Positions 6,309 to 12,361 of a stretch of DNA of 12,361 bases are shown here, piece after piece; position 1 is the stretch's first letter, and each line of letters starts with the position of its first letter. The translations under genes were made by a program, and so were the position numbers. Source of the DNA: Alphaproteobacteria bacterium (GTDB lineage: Bacteria; Pseudomonadota; Alphaproteobacteria; SMXP01); the NCBI GenBank assembly GCA_021774995.1, contig JAJFIM010000105.1:1-12361 (forward strand), in the 5' to 3' direction. The notes beneath the pieces are model-generated. The model saw nothing but the letters and a program-made list of their open reading frames with translations, was not told the origin of the DNA and did not search any database.

Positions 6309-6486
6309 GTGCCGCCCGCATGGGGGTCGTTGGCAATTAACGCGCATGACGCCGATCGCCGGGTAAAAGGAAATGAGAGAAACGAACGCTCGGTTTTCGC
6401 AAATAATCATTGCAGGGTAAGAAGATTAGAGCGGATGCGTTGGGCGGCATTAACCTGAATTGCCGGCTTCTTCCTATTTCGATATT

Positions 6487-6503
6487 TTGCCTGTCTCAGG
6501 CAA
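6487..6503. terminator. Perfect 7-bp hairpin across the glycosyltransferase stop codon
   Basis: TTGCCTG and CAGGCAA pair perfectly around a 3-nt loop, with the stop codon of the minus-strand glycosyltransferase (6496-6498) in the loop and stem. There is no T-run after it on the minus strand (AATATCG), so it is at best a weak terminator or a 3'-end stabilising hairpin. Confidence 0.3.
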
Positions 6504-7749
6504 TCTCGAGGGGAGAAAAGAATAGCGAATCAAAAAACCGCGTTTCATTATGGGTGGAATTAATGCGTTTAGCGGCATGGCCTGCATTTTTTGCGAGGGT
6601 TTCTTTCTTGGTTTCGAAATCCAACAAAGTTTCGATAAAACCATCTACCGACTCATCAGATTGAAGCCCGCAAATTTGGTCGAAGCTGGAGAGTTGCGCC
6701 GCCATGGACGTGTTGCTGGTGACAATCACGGGCCGCCCCGCCGCCAAGCTTTCATAAAAAATCTGTGATGATTTTTCCTCATAATGAATTTGATTATAGG
6801 GCAGAAGCACGGCGCTGGCGGACGCTAAAAAGTTAAAATATCCTTTTCCAGAAAGAGGTCTGCCCAATATTCGGACATTGTTCGGATATAAATTTGTGGA
6901 TAAGGCGCCCAGTTTTTCCGCCGCCGGACCCGGCGCCCCTTGCAAAGACTGAATGACGAATTCAGTCTCAGGCCTCTTTTCAAGGTAGTGCGGTATCATG
7001 TTAGCCAGGAGATCAATGCCTTTTTCTTTCCGGGCGGCGCCAGGGAAAATGAAGCGCGTTTTATGGGCGGGGCGGATGTCCTCAAAACTTGTTTCTGTTG
7101 CCCGCATAGAATGTAACGGCATGCAGATATATCTGATATCTGCATCCAATTGCCTGCGATATGTTTCCAATATATCTCGCGAGTCGGTGAAAAGAGCGAC
7201 GCCCTTTTGTCTCTTCCACAAATTCATGACTTCAGAACAGAATTCCAGTAATGCGGATTTTGTGGAATCAGAGAGTCCAGATATATTGAAAGAGCCCAGA
7301 GGGGGAAAGCGAAAGACAATACTAAAGCGAATGTCCTCACTCAGAAATATTTTTCGCCATTTGAAAATACCCAGTAAATGCCAGAAACTAGCGGTGTGCA
7401 GAATAACCAAGTCGCCGGATTTCAGTTTGGGTCCCTGAAACAGAAGTTGTTTGAAAGTCTCTTCATTGCTTGCGTTCACTTTACTGAGTGCAGCGCCTGG
7501 TTCGCTGGGGAGGGATAGATAGGTTGATGACGGGAGTATGGAATCGGCTCTGAGGGACGTGGCAACCTCTTCCGGACACTTAACATTGACCAGCGTTTTT
7601 ATTTCGATATTGGATTTTCTGCACTGATCCCCAATTAATTCATTTGCAGGCATATGGTGGCCATAAGGACCCTGGCAGCCAGCGTCAATCACGATGACGC
7701 GGTTGATTATCTCGCGAGGAGTATCTTTTAAAATTGCAGAAATTTGCAC
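6496..7749 (-). CDS. GT4-like (GT-B fold) glycosyltransferase, start uncertain
   Basis: This is a probable sugar transferase using a nucleotide-sugar donor. With the frame numbered from its upstream stop (7834-7836), the N-terminal Rossmann strand is RVIVIDAG (45-52) with GHH just after. The C-terminal donor domain starts at RFIFPGAARKEKGIDLL (260-276) and carries YEEKSSQIFYESLAAGRPVI (351-370), the place of the EX7E motif in GT4 enzymes. There is no ATG before the first strand. The frame offers TTG at 7833, directly after a stop, and GTG at 7749, which I chose because it leaves a normal N-terminus of 417 residues. Neither has a good ribosome site, so 5' damage is possible. Base use is AT-richer than the flanking asparaginase and no polysaccharide genes are adjacent, which hints at acquisition. 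Acceptor unknown. Confidence 0.75.
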   Translation of the reverse strand: MQISAILKDTPREIINRVIVIDAGCQGPYGHHMPANELIGDQCRKSNIEIKTLVNVKCPEEVATSLRADSILPSSTYLSLPSEPGAALSKVNASNEETFKQLLFQGPKLKSGDLVILHTASFWHLLGIFKWRKIFLSEDIRFSIVFRFPPLGSFNISGLSDSTKSALLEFCSEVMNLWKRQKGVALFTDSRDILETYRRQLDADIRYICMPLHSMRATETSFEDIRPAHKTRFIFPGAARKEKGIDLLANMIPHYLEKRPETEFVIQSLQGAPGPAAEKLGALSTNLYPNNVRILGRPLSGKGYFNFLASASAVLLPYNQIHYEEKSSQIFYESLAAGRPVIVTSNTSMAAQLSSFDQICGLQSDESVDGFIETLLDFETKKETLAKNAGHAAKRINSTHNETRFFDSLFFSPLEIA

Positions 7750-7891
7750 GAGGAAAGGGTACCCGCTTGCTGTCAAGCCCAAAACACACGTTAAACTAGA
7801 TGCAAATCTAACTGATTCGCTCCAAAGGCACAATTAAAGTGTACCGCATAACGAAACACAACTTGATGAGGAATGCCGTTGAGGCTGGTAT

Positions 7892-8878
7892 TTAACAATA
7901 CGCGTCGAAGGCTGCGCATATGTCTTTTTGACCGGCGCCGGAACGAAGATGAAGTTCAAGCAGAAGCCGCGACTGGACGCCGTTGAGGTAACCGGCGCGA
8001 ATCAGACCGCGACTAAGGAGATCCTGTTCTGATCCCTCAAAACCGTAAGTGTGCGCTAAAATAGGGCCGTCAAACACGCGGCTGGCCAGCACCACCGGCA
8101 TGACATTGACGAGCTTTTCCAGCGGCTGAACGAGGCTTGAGGGCGTGTGGCCGCCGCCAAAGGCTTCCAAGACGAGGCCCTTGAAGCCGAGATCCGGCAG
8201 GCCCGGAAGAAGCCGACCGTCATCGCCCATGGCGAGTTTGAGAAGGGCTACCGGCTGCGTCTCCGCCAACGCGTCAATGCTGAATTTAGCCGGTTGGGGC
8301 AAGGGCATTGCGTGCCAACGAACTTCCTTTTCATTGACGGCGCCGATCTGTCCGGCCCCTCGTGATTGGAAAGTCCCAAAAGCATTGGTATGCGCTTTAA
8401 TGACGAATTGAGCGCCGTGAATTTCCTCGTTCATAACAACAAGCACGCCGCACCCGCCCGCACGGTCTTCTCGGACCACGCGAAATGCCGCGCGTAAATT
8501 GCGCGGTCCATCGCTGTCATCGTGATTGGCCGGCCGCATTGCCCCCACCACGATAATAGGGGCGGGGGTTTTGATCAGCAAATCCAATCCAAAAGCCAAT
8601 TCTTCGATGGTGTCCGTTCCTGATGAAATCACAAATCCGTCTATACCGATTTGCGCTTTCTCCACGATTATCCGTGAGAGGGCAATCACATCATCCAAAG
8701 TGAGGTGCGGACCAGGGACGCTGCGAAAAGATATGCATTCAATGGCGCCCAAAGCATGATCGAGAGTTAAATGCGCCTTTAAGTCTTCCGCCGTCAAGCT
8801 GGGAACAGCCCCGCCGCCGCCATCGACAGAAGCGATCGTGCCGCCGAGAGATATAAAACATAGCTTATTCTGCGTCAT
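7892..8878 (-). CDS. Cytoplasmic L-asparaginase (asparaginase/glutaminase family)
   Basis: A full-length 328-residue member of the bacterial asparaginase family, which hydrolyses L-asparagine to aspartate and ammonia. The first catalytic threonine is Thr14 in LGGTIAS. The second triad is Thr88-Asp89 in SSGTDTIEE with Lys161 in VIKAHT. GAMRP..H.DSDGPRNL (112-128) is also diagnostic. The Tyr of the flexible lid of periplasmic type II enzymes is not obvious; this protein has a Gly-rich stretch followed by VPSLTAEDL instead. There is no signal peptide, so it should act in the cytoplasm. ATG at 8878 is the natural start, preceded by GAGTGAAG. It is followed 142 bp later by the glycosyltransferase frame, with no functional link seen. 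Some relatives prefer other amides or related substrates. Confidence 0.92.
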   Translation of the reverse strand: MTQNKLCFISLGGTIASVDGGGGAVPSLTAEDLKAHLTLDHALGAIECISFRSVPGPHLTLDDVIALSRIIVEKAQIGIDGFVISSGTDTIEELAFGLDLLIKTPAPIIVVGAMRPANHDDSDGPRNLRAAFRVVREDRAGGCGVLVVMNEEIHGAQFVIKAHTNAFGTFQSRGAGQIGAVNEKEVRWHAMPLPQPAKFSIDALAETQPVALLKLAMGDDGRLLPGLPDLGFKGLVLEAFGGGHTPSSLVQPLEKLVNVMPVVLASRVFDGPILAHTYGFEGSEQDLLSRGLIRAGYLNGVQSRLLLELHLRSGAGQKDICAAFDAYC

Positions 8879-9277
8879 GCGACTTCACTCATGATTTAAA
8901 GGAGATAACAGTATTAAGACCGCCAGTATTGCCGCGCAATAGGCTGGGGGCATACTAATTTAAGAGGTGAGGGAGGAAATGGCGTCATAACGCCTGATGC
9001 TCTGTCGTGTTTCAAAGGCGGTATAATGACAAGTTTGTTTTGATTTCTAATTCGCTGCGCTGTACCGACATGCGCCAGTGAAACCAGCCGTCCTGCGCGC
9101 CTCCGCCGGGTATTGTTTCATGCCGCCCCATCCGCATCGGCCATAAATCTGGCGCTTTCTTTGCAGATCGTTAACCTTATTTGGACCAACTGTGCGTACA
9201 CTTTATAGAGATGCTCCTGAACTGGGCGGCTCTATAGCCTCGAAGCGGACCGTCACGCGAAAAAAGCGATGGAATGA
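8879..9277. other. 399-bp gene-free divergent intergenic region
   Basis: This stretch separates the divergent asparaginase and polysaccharide deacetylase genes. No frame with a ribosome site and plausible composition was found in it. It holds a perfect TATAAT (9022-9027, plus strand) without a matching -35, a small GGCGT-CATA-ACGCC hairpin (8981-8994), and a better promoter candidate at 9181-9209. It probably holds the two divergent promoters. No riboswitch or tRNA was recognised. Confidence 0.5.
9181..9209 (+). promoter_or_regulatory. Candidate sigma-70 promoter for the deacetylase-rppH unit
   Basis: TTGGAC (9181-9186) and TATAGA (9204-9209) are separated by 17 bp, the preferred spacing. 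Transcription would begin about 60 bp before the ATG at 9278. The -35 matches only its TTG core, so this is a moderate candidate. Confidence 0.4.
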
Positions 9278-10498
9278 ATGGCAGTAGCTGGTAAAGACAG
9301 TTTAACGCTCCTGGGCGGCACTCTGCAAAGCCGCATGCGCGGCGCTAAAGTCAGCCCCCTTGCCGTGGCGACTTTTGTTTTTGTTGCCGCGATTATGGGC
9401 GTCTTCGGCTGGTTGTCCCTGGCCGGCGATCCTCTCGGGGGTGAACCCCAAGTCGTGATGGCCTTGCCGCCCGACTTTGTCGGCTCTGCCGATAGCGCTC
9501 CCGAGCAGCTGATTGATATGGCGGAGGCGGAGGAGGCGCAAGCGCCCCGCCCTCAGGCAAAGCCTGAAGATATAGAAGAAAACGAAACCAAAACTTCCCC
9601 CTGGAGCGCGCCCTCAGACCTGGCTCAATTGAGAGATAATCCCCTCTCTCAGTCTCCGGCTGAGTCCGCTGCGATCTCTCCGGGAGACGTGGAGAACGCG
9701 GAGACTTTTCTCGATCCGGCTTTGCTCGCTGAAGGTCCAAATGGGTCTTTGCCCATTATCGCACAGGATGGGCGCAGAGCACTGGACGTCTATGCCCGCC
9801 CCTTCACCGCCGAATTGTCGCGTCCGCGCATTGGGATCTTGATCAGAGGGCTGGGTCTTAGCGCTGCCACAACTGAGAACGCCATAGAAAATCTTCCACC
9901 CGAGATCACTTTGTCTTTTGTTCCTTATGCAAAAAACCTTCAAAGCTGGGTCGATAAAGCGCGCCGCGCCGGCCATGAAGTGATGCTGGAATTACCGATG
10001 GAGCCTTATGATTACCCAAACAATGATTCCGGCCCCTTCACGTTGCTGACCAGTCTTCAGGATGAAGAAGTAAGCCGCCGCCTCGACTGGCTGCTGAGTC
10101 GATTCGGGGGCTATGTCGGCGTGACGAACTATCTTGGCGCGAAATTCACATCATCAAGAAAATCCATGGCGCCTGTGCTGGACGCCCTTGCCGCGCGCGG
10201 TTTGCTTTATGTCGATGACGGTTTGTCGGGAGGTGGCTTGGTGCCTGAATTGGCCGCGCAAAGCGGATTGGTTTTTGCGGTGGGCGATCGCAATCTGAAT
10301 TACGCTTCAGGCGCCTCCATTGACAGTGATTTGCTGGGACTCGAGAATGACGCCCGCAGGAATGGCGCGGCGCTGGCGACCGGCTTTGCATTTCCTGTCA
10401 CCATCCAGCACGTGAGTGACTGGGCCGCCGCGCTTGAGTCAAAAGGATTTTCTCTTGCGCCCATTTCCGCTCTCACGACGACACCGCCGCAAAGCTAG
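9278..10498 (+). CDS. Divergent polysaccharide deacetylase family protein (YibQ-like), membrane-anchored
   Basis: The 406-residue protein has a short cytoplasmic start, one membrane helix at about 26-48, an acidic Pro/Ala/Ser-rich linker to about 180, and a periplasmic divergent polysaccharide deacetylase domain (about 183-398). Diagnostic stretches are GILIRGLGLS (186-195), AGHEVMLELPMEP (231-243), GYVGVTNYLGAKF (278-290) and LLYVDDG (309-315). The family is related to NodB-type deacetylases. Two expected metal-site positions are changed: the usual DD of the first motif reads RG, and the His of the NNHMG motif is Tyr285. I believe such changes are common in alphaproteobacterial members, so the domain may bind rather than deacetylate envelope glycan. 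An alternative start is Met20. rppH begins 35 nt after the stop, so the two are probably one operon. Confidence 0.87.
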   Translation: MAVAGKDSLTLLGGTLQSRMRGAKVSPLAVATFVFVAAIMGVFGWLSLAGDPLGGEPQVVMALPPDFVGSADSAPEQLIDMAEAEEAQAPRPQAKPEDIEENETKTSPWSAPSDLAQLRDNPLSQSPAESAAISPGDVENAETFLDPALLAEGPNGSLPIIAQDGRRALDVYARPFTAELSRPRIGILIRGLGLSAATTENAIENLPPEITLSFVPYAKNLQSWVDKARRAGHEVMLELPMEPYDYPNNDSGPFTLLTSLQDEEVSRRLDWLLSRFGGYVGVTNYLGAKFTSSRKSMAPVLDALAARGLLYVDDGLSGGGLVPELAAQSGLVFAVGDRNLNYASGASIDSDLLGLENDARRNGAALATGFAFPVTIQHVSDWAAALESKGFSLAPISALTTTPPQS

Positions 10499-10533
10499 AG
10501 AATTTTTCTTATTGGATGGAAGTGGGAATCATC

Positions 10534-11031
10534 ATGAAATCATCTTCATCTTCCGATCTCCCCTATCGGCCTTGCGTCGGCATTATGCTGATCAATGCTG
10601 AGGGACGCGTTTTTGTTGGCAGGAGACTCAAACAAGGCGCTTCAGGCGGTTGGCAAATGCCGCAAGGGGGAATTGATGAGGGAGAAAGCCCCGTGCAAGC
10701 GGCATGGCGCGAATTGATGGAAGAGGCCGGCACCAACAAGGCGCGCCTGCTTGCCGAGATGGAGGAATGGCTGACCTATGATCTGCCCGGTGATCTTGTG
10801 GGGTCCGTGTGGCGGGGCCGCTATCGCGGCCAGAGGCAAAAATGGTTCGCCATGGCGTTCACCGGCGAAGATAAGGATATAGACCTCAACGTTCACCACG
10901 AACCAGAATTCGATGCGTTTAAATGGGCGCCTATGGAAACGCTGCCCCATTCAATTGTTGACTTTAAAAGGCCAGTCTATGAAAAAGTCGTCGCGGCGTT
11001 TGCACCCTTCGCCAGGAAGAGCGGCGCATAA
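10534..11031 (+). CDS. rppH: RNA pyrophosphohydrolase RppH (Nudix hydrolase)
   Basis: RppH removes pyrophosphate from the 5' triphosphate end of mRNA, opening it to RNase E decay. From the preferred start the protein has 165 residues. YRPCVGIMLIN (11-21) opens the Nudix fold. WQMPQGGIDEGE leads into the complete Nudix box at 45-67, G-x5-E-x7-RELMEEAGT, with Glu60, Glu63 and Glu64 as the metal ligands. FDAFKW and the YEKVV.AF tail are typical of RppH. An ATG at 10516 would add six residues, but it has no ribosome site, whereas GGAAGTGGGA lies just before the ATG at 10534, so I chose the latter. It follows the deacetylase gene closely and converges on atpC with 18 bp between stops. Confidence 0.93.
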   Translation: MKSSSSSDLPYRPCVGIMLINAEGRVFVGRRLKQGASGGWQMPQGGIDEGESPVQAAWRELMEEAGTNKARLLAEMEEWLTYDLPGDLVGSVWRGRYRGQRQKWFAMAFTGEDKDIDLNVHHEPEFDAFKWAPMETLPHSIVDFKRPVYEKVVAAFAPFARKSGA

Positions 11032-11049
11032 AAAATCATTGCTTCTTAT

Positions 11050-11454
11050 TTAGCTGGAAAGGGCGCTGCGCATTTCCTTCAAGTGATCGCGGCATTCGCA
11101 GGCTTTTTGCCGGGCGGCGCCGTCTTTGGCGTCGTTCACATCTTCTTCAGCGTCTTTGATTTGCGCATCAAGCGCTGCGGCATTGAGGTCTTCTTCCCGA
11201 ATGGTCTCTTCCGCCAGGATGATCAAGCCGGTTGCATTCACCTCGGCAAAACCTCCGCGGATGAACACGCGCTCATGTGATCCGTTCTCTTGTTCAATAT
11301 CCACCATGCCGGGGCGCAGGTTTGACATCACCGGCGCATGACCGGCGAGCACGCCGAACCGCCCTTCAGTCCCCGGCACAGTCACGCTAAGCACCGCGCC
11401 CGACATGATCAGACGTTCAGGAGAGACGAACTCGAATTGTAATTTATCCGTCAT
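11050..11454 (-). CDS. atpC: ATP synthase F1 subunit epsilon
   Basis: A complete 134-residue epsilon subunit. It sits in the central stalk of F1F0 ATP synthase on the cytoplasmic side, couples rotor to catalytic head, and can inhibit hydrolysis through its C-terminal helices. The N-terminal beta sandwich shows FEFVSPERL, VTVPGTEGRFGVLAGHAP (25-42) and RGGFAEV (67-73). The C-terminal part (about 84-134) is a charged helical hairpin, somewhat shorter and more acidic than in enterobacteria. The ATG at 11454 is the evident start. It lies 40 nt after atpD on the same strand, the usual last position of the F1 operon. Confidence 0.95.
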   Translation of the reverse strand: MTDKLQFEFVSPERLIMSGAVLSVTVPGTEGRFGVLAGHAPVMSNLRPGMVDIEQENGSHERVFIRGGFAEVNATGLIILAEETIREEDLNAAALDAQIKDAEEDVNDAKDGAARQKACECRDHLKEMRSALSS

Positions 11455-11494
11455 TGCTTAAGGCTTGCCTCTGCTTCGACTTGTTTTCTGCTTT

Positions 11495-12361
11495 TTAAGC
11501 GGCTTCCGCGGCCATTTTTTCAGCCTTCTTCACCGCTTCTTCAATGGCGCCCACCATGTAAAAGGCGGCTTCGGGTAGATGATCGTATTCGCCCGCACAC
11601 AGGCCTTTAAAGCCTTTTATCGTGTCCGCAAGATCCACCAGAACGCCAGGCGTGCCGGTGAATACTTCAGCGACATAGAAAGGCTGGCTCAAGAACCGCT
11701 CGATCTTGCGGGCCCGCGCCACCGCCAATTTGTCTTCCTCAGAGAGTTCATCCATGCCTAAAATCGCGATAATGTCCTGCAAAGATTTATAGCGCTGCAG
11801 GATCTGTTGAACCTCCCGCGCGACATTATAGTGTTCTTCGCCGACAACGCGCGGCTCCAGAATGCGCGACGTGGAATCAAGCGGATCCACCGCCGGATAA
11901 ATCCCTTTTTCTGAAATTGCGCGGCTGAGCACGGTGGTGGCGTCAAGGTGCGCAAACGAGGTGGCGGGCGCCGGGTCCGTCAAATCGTCGGCCGGCACAT
12001 AAATCGCCTGTACGGATGTGATCGAGCCCTTGGTGGTGGTGGTGATCCGTTCCTGCAGCGTGCCCATGTCGGTGGCGAGTGTTGGCTGATACCCGACAGC
12101 GGACGGAATGCGCCCTAAAAGCGCCGAGACTTCCGAACCGGCCTGGGTGAAGCGGAAAATATTATCAACAAAGAACAGCACGTCCTGGCCTTCGTCGCGG
12201 AAATTTTCAGCGACCGTCAGGCCTGAAAGCGCCACCCGCATCCGGGCGCCTGGAGGCTCATTCATCTGCCCATAAACTAAAGCCGCCTTGGAACCCTCGC
12301 CGCCGCCTTCCTTGTTAACGCCCGATTCGATCATTTCCCAATAGAGGTCATTGCCCTCGCG
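11495..12361 (-). CDS. atpD: ATP synthase F1 subunit beta, 3' part (5' end outside window)
   Basis: The frame is open to the right window edge, so this is the C-terminal 288 residues of a protein of about 470-480. The visible part begins REGNDLYWEM. It is the catalytic beta subunit that makes ATP from ADP and phosphate. The P-loop is outside the window. Visible are the Walker B strand VLFFVD (about 61-66), GRIPSAVGYQPTLATDMG, the DPAPATSFAHLDA stretch, and DELSEED (about 204-210), the lever that contacts gamma and epsilon. An ATG at 12334 is internal and not the start. The order atpD then atpC matches the usual atpHAGDC operon running leftward. Confidence 0.97.
   Translation of the reverse strand, partial: REGNDLYWEMIESGVNKEGGGEGSKAALVYGQMNEPPGARMRVALSGLTVAENFRDEGQDVLFFVDNIFRFTQAGSEVSALLGRIPSAVGYQPTLATDMGTLQERITTTTKGSITSVQAIYVPADDLTDPAPATSFAHLDATTVLSRAISEKGIYPAVDPLDSTSRILEPRVVGEEHYNVAREVQQILQRYKSLQDIIAILGMDELSEEDKLAVARARKIERFLSQPFYVAEVFTGTPGVLVDLADTIKGFKGLCAGEYDHLPEAAFYMVGAIEEAVKKAEKMAAEAA

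Noticed and set aside
6258..6458. 66-codon plus-strand frame across the FNR-type box
   Set aside because: No ribosome site, no recognisable product, and it runs through a regulatory palindrome; probably chance.
8981..8994. GGCGT-CATA-ACGCC inverted repeat
   Set aside because: Five-bp stem without a T-run or recognisable operator pattern; expected by chance at this length.
9022..9027. Perfect TATAAT in the 8879-9277 gap
   Set aside because: No -35-like hexamer at 16-18 bp upstream, and a better-spaced promoter candidate lies nearer the gene.

Overview
The window is bacterial chromosome, most likely from an alphaproteobacterium. The evidence is the atpD-atpC gene pair, the synteny of a divergent polysaccharide deacetylase followed by rppH converging on atpC (an arrangement I associate with that class), and moderately GC-rich, alpha-type protein sequences. 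No rRNA, tRNA or CRISPR array was recognised, and the species cannot be named from the sequence.

Layout, left to right. Positions 1-274 hold the decayed 3' end of an IS6-like transposase gene with a candidate terminal inverted repeat. Positions 275-525 hold no gene. A solitary FMN-dependent alpha-hydroxy-acid oxidase (526-1677, +) converges, with 3 bp between the stops, on a two-gene minus-strand unit: an NmrA-like NAD(P)-binding protein followed by the NO-related membrane protein NnrS. Next on the minus strand is an unnamed membrane-anchored protein with a coiled coil and a PD-(D/E)XK nuclease-like core (3815-4834).

Divergent from it is a small plus-strand membrane cluster: two 25-residue single-helix microproteins (5052-5129, 5177-5254) and a four-helix membrane protein (5321-5758). 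A perfect CRP-type palindrome (TGTGA-N6-TCACA) lies upstream. Then come a Lys/Ala-rich histone-H1-like protein (5862-6200, -) with an FNR/FixK-type box (TTGAC-N4-GTCAA) upstream, a GT4-like glycosyltransferase with no good start codon (ending at 6496, -), and a cytoplasmic asparaginase (7892-8878, -).

After a gene-free stretch of about 400 bp, a divergent polysaccharide deacetylase and rppH form a plus-strand pair. They meet atpC and the 3' part of atpD, which come from the right on the minus strand.

The ATP synthase and rppH end is core genome. The middle (about 3.8-7.8 kb) is accessory in character: an unfamiliar nuclease-like protein, microproteins, a basic low-complexity protein, an isolated glycosyltransferase, and two CRP/FNR-type operators. 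NnrS, the FNR-type box and the CRP-type box loosely suggest adaptation to changing oxygen, NO or carbon supply. That link is inference. The best candidates for something undescribed are the nuclease-like membrane protein and the neighbouring CRP-box/microprotein cluster. I see no firm evidence that they form one system.
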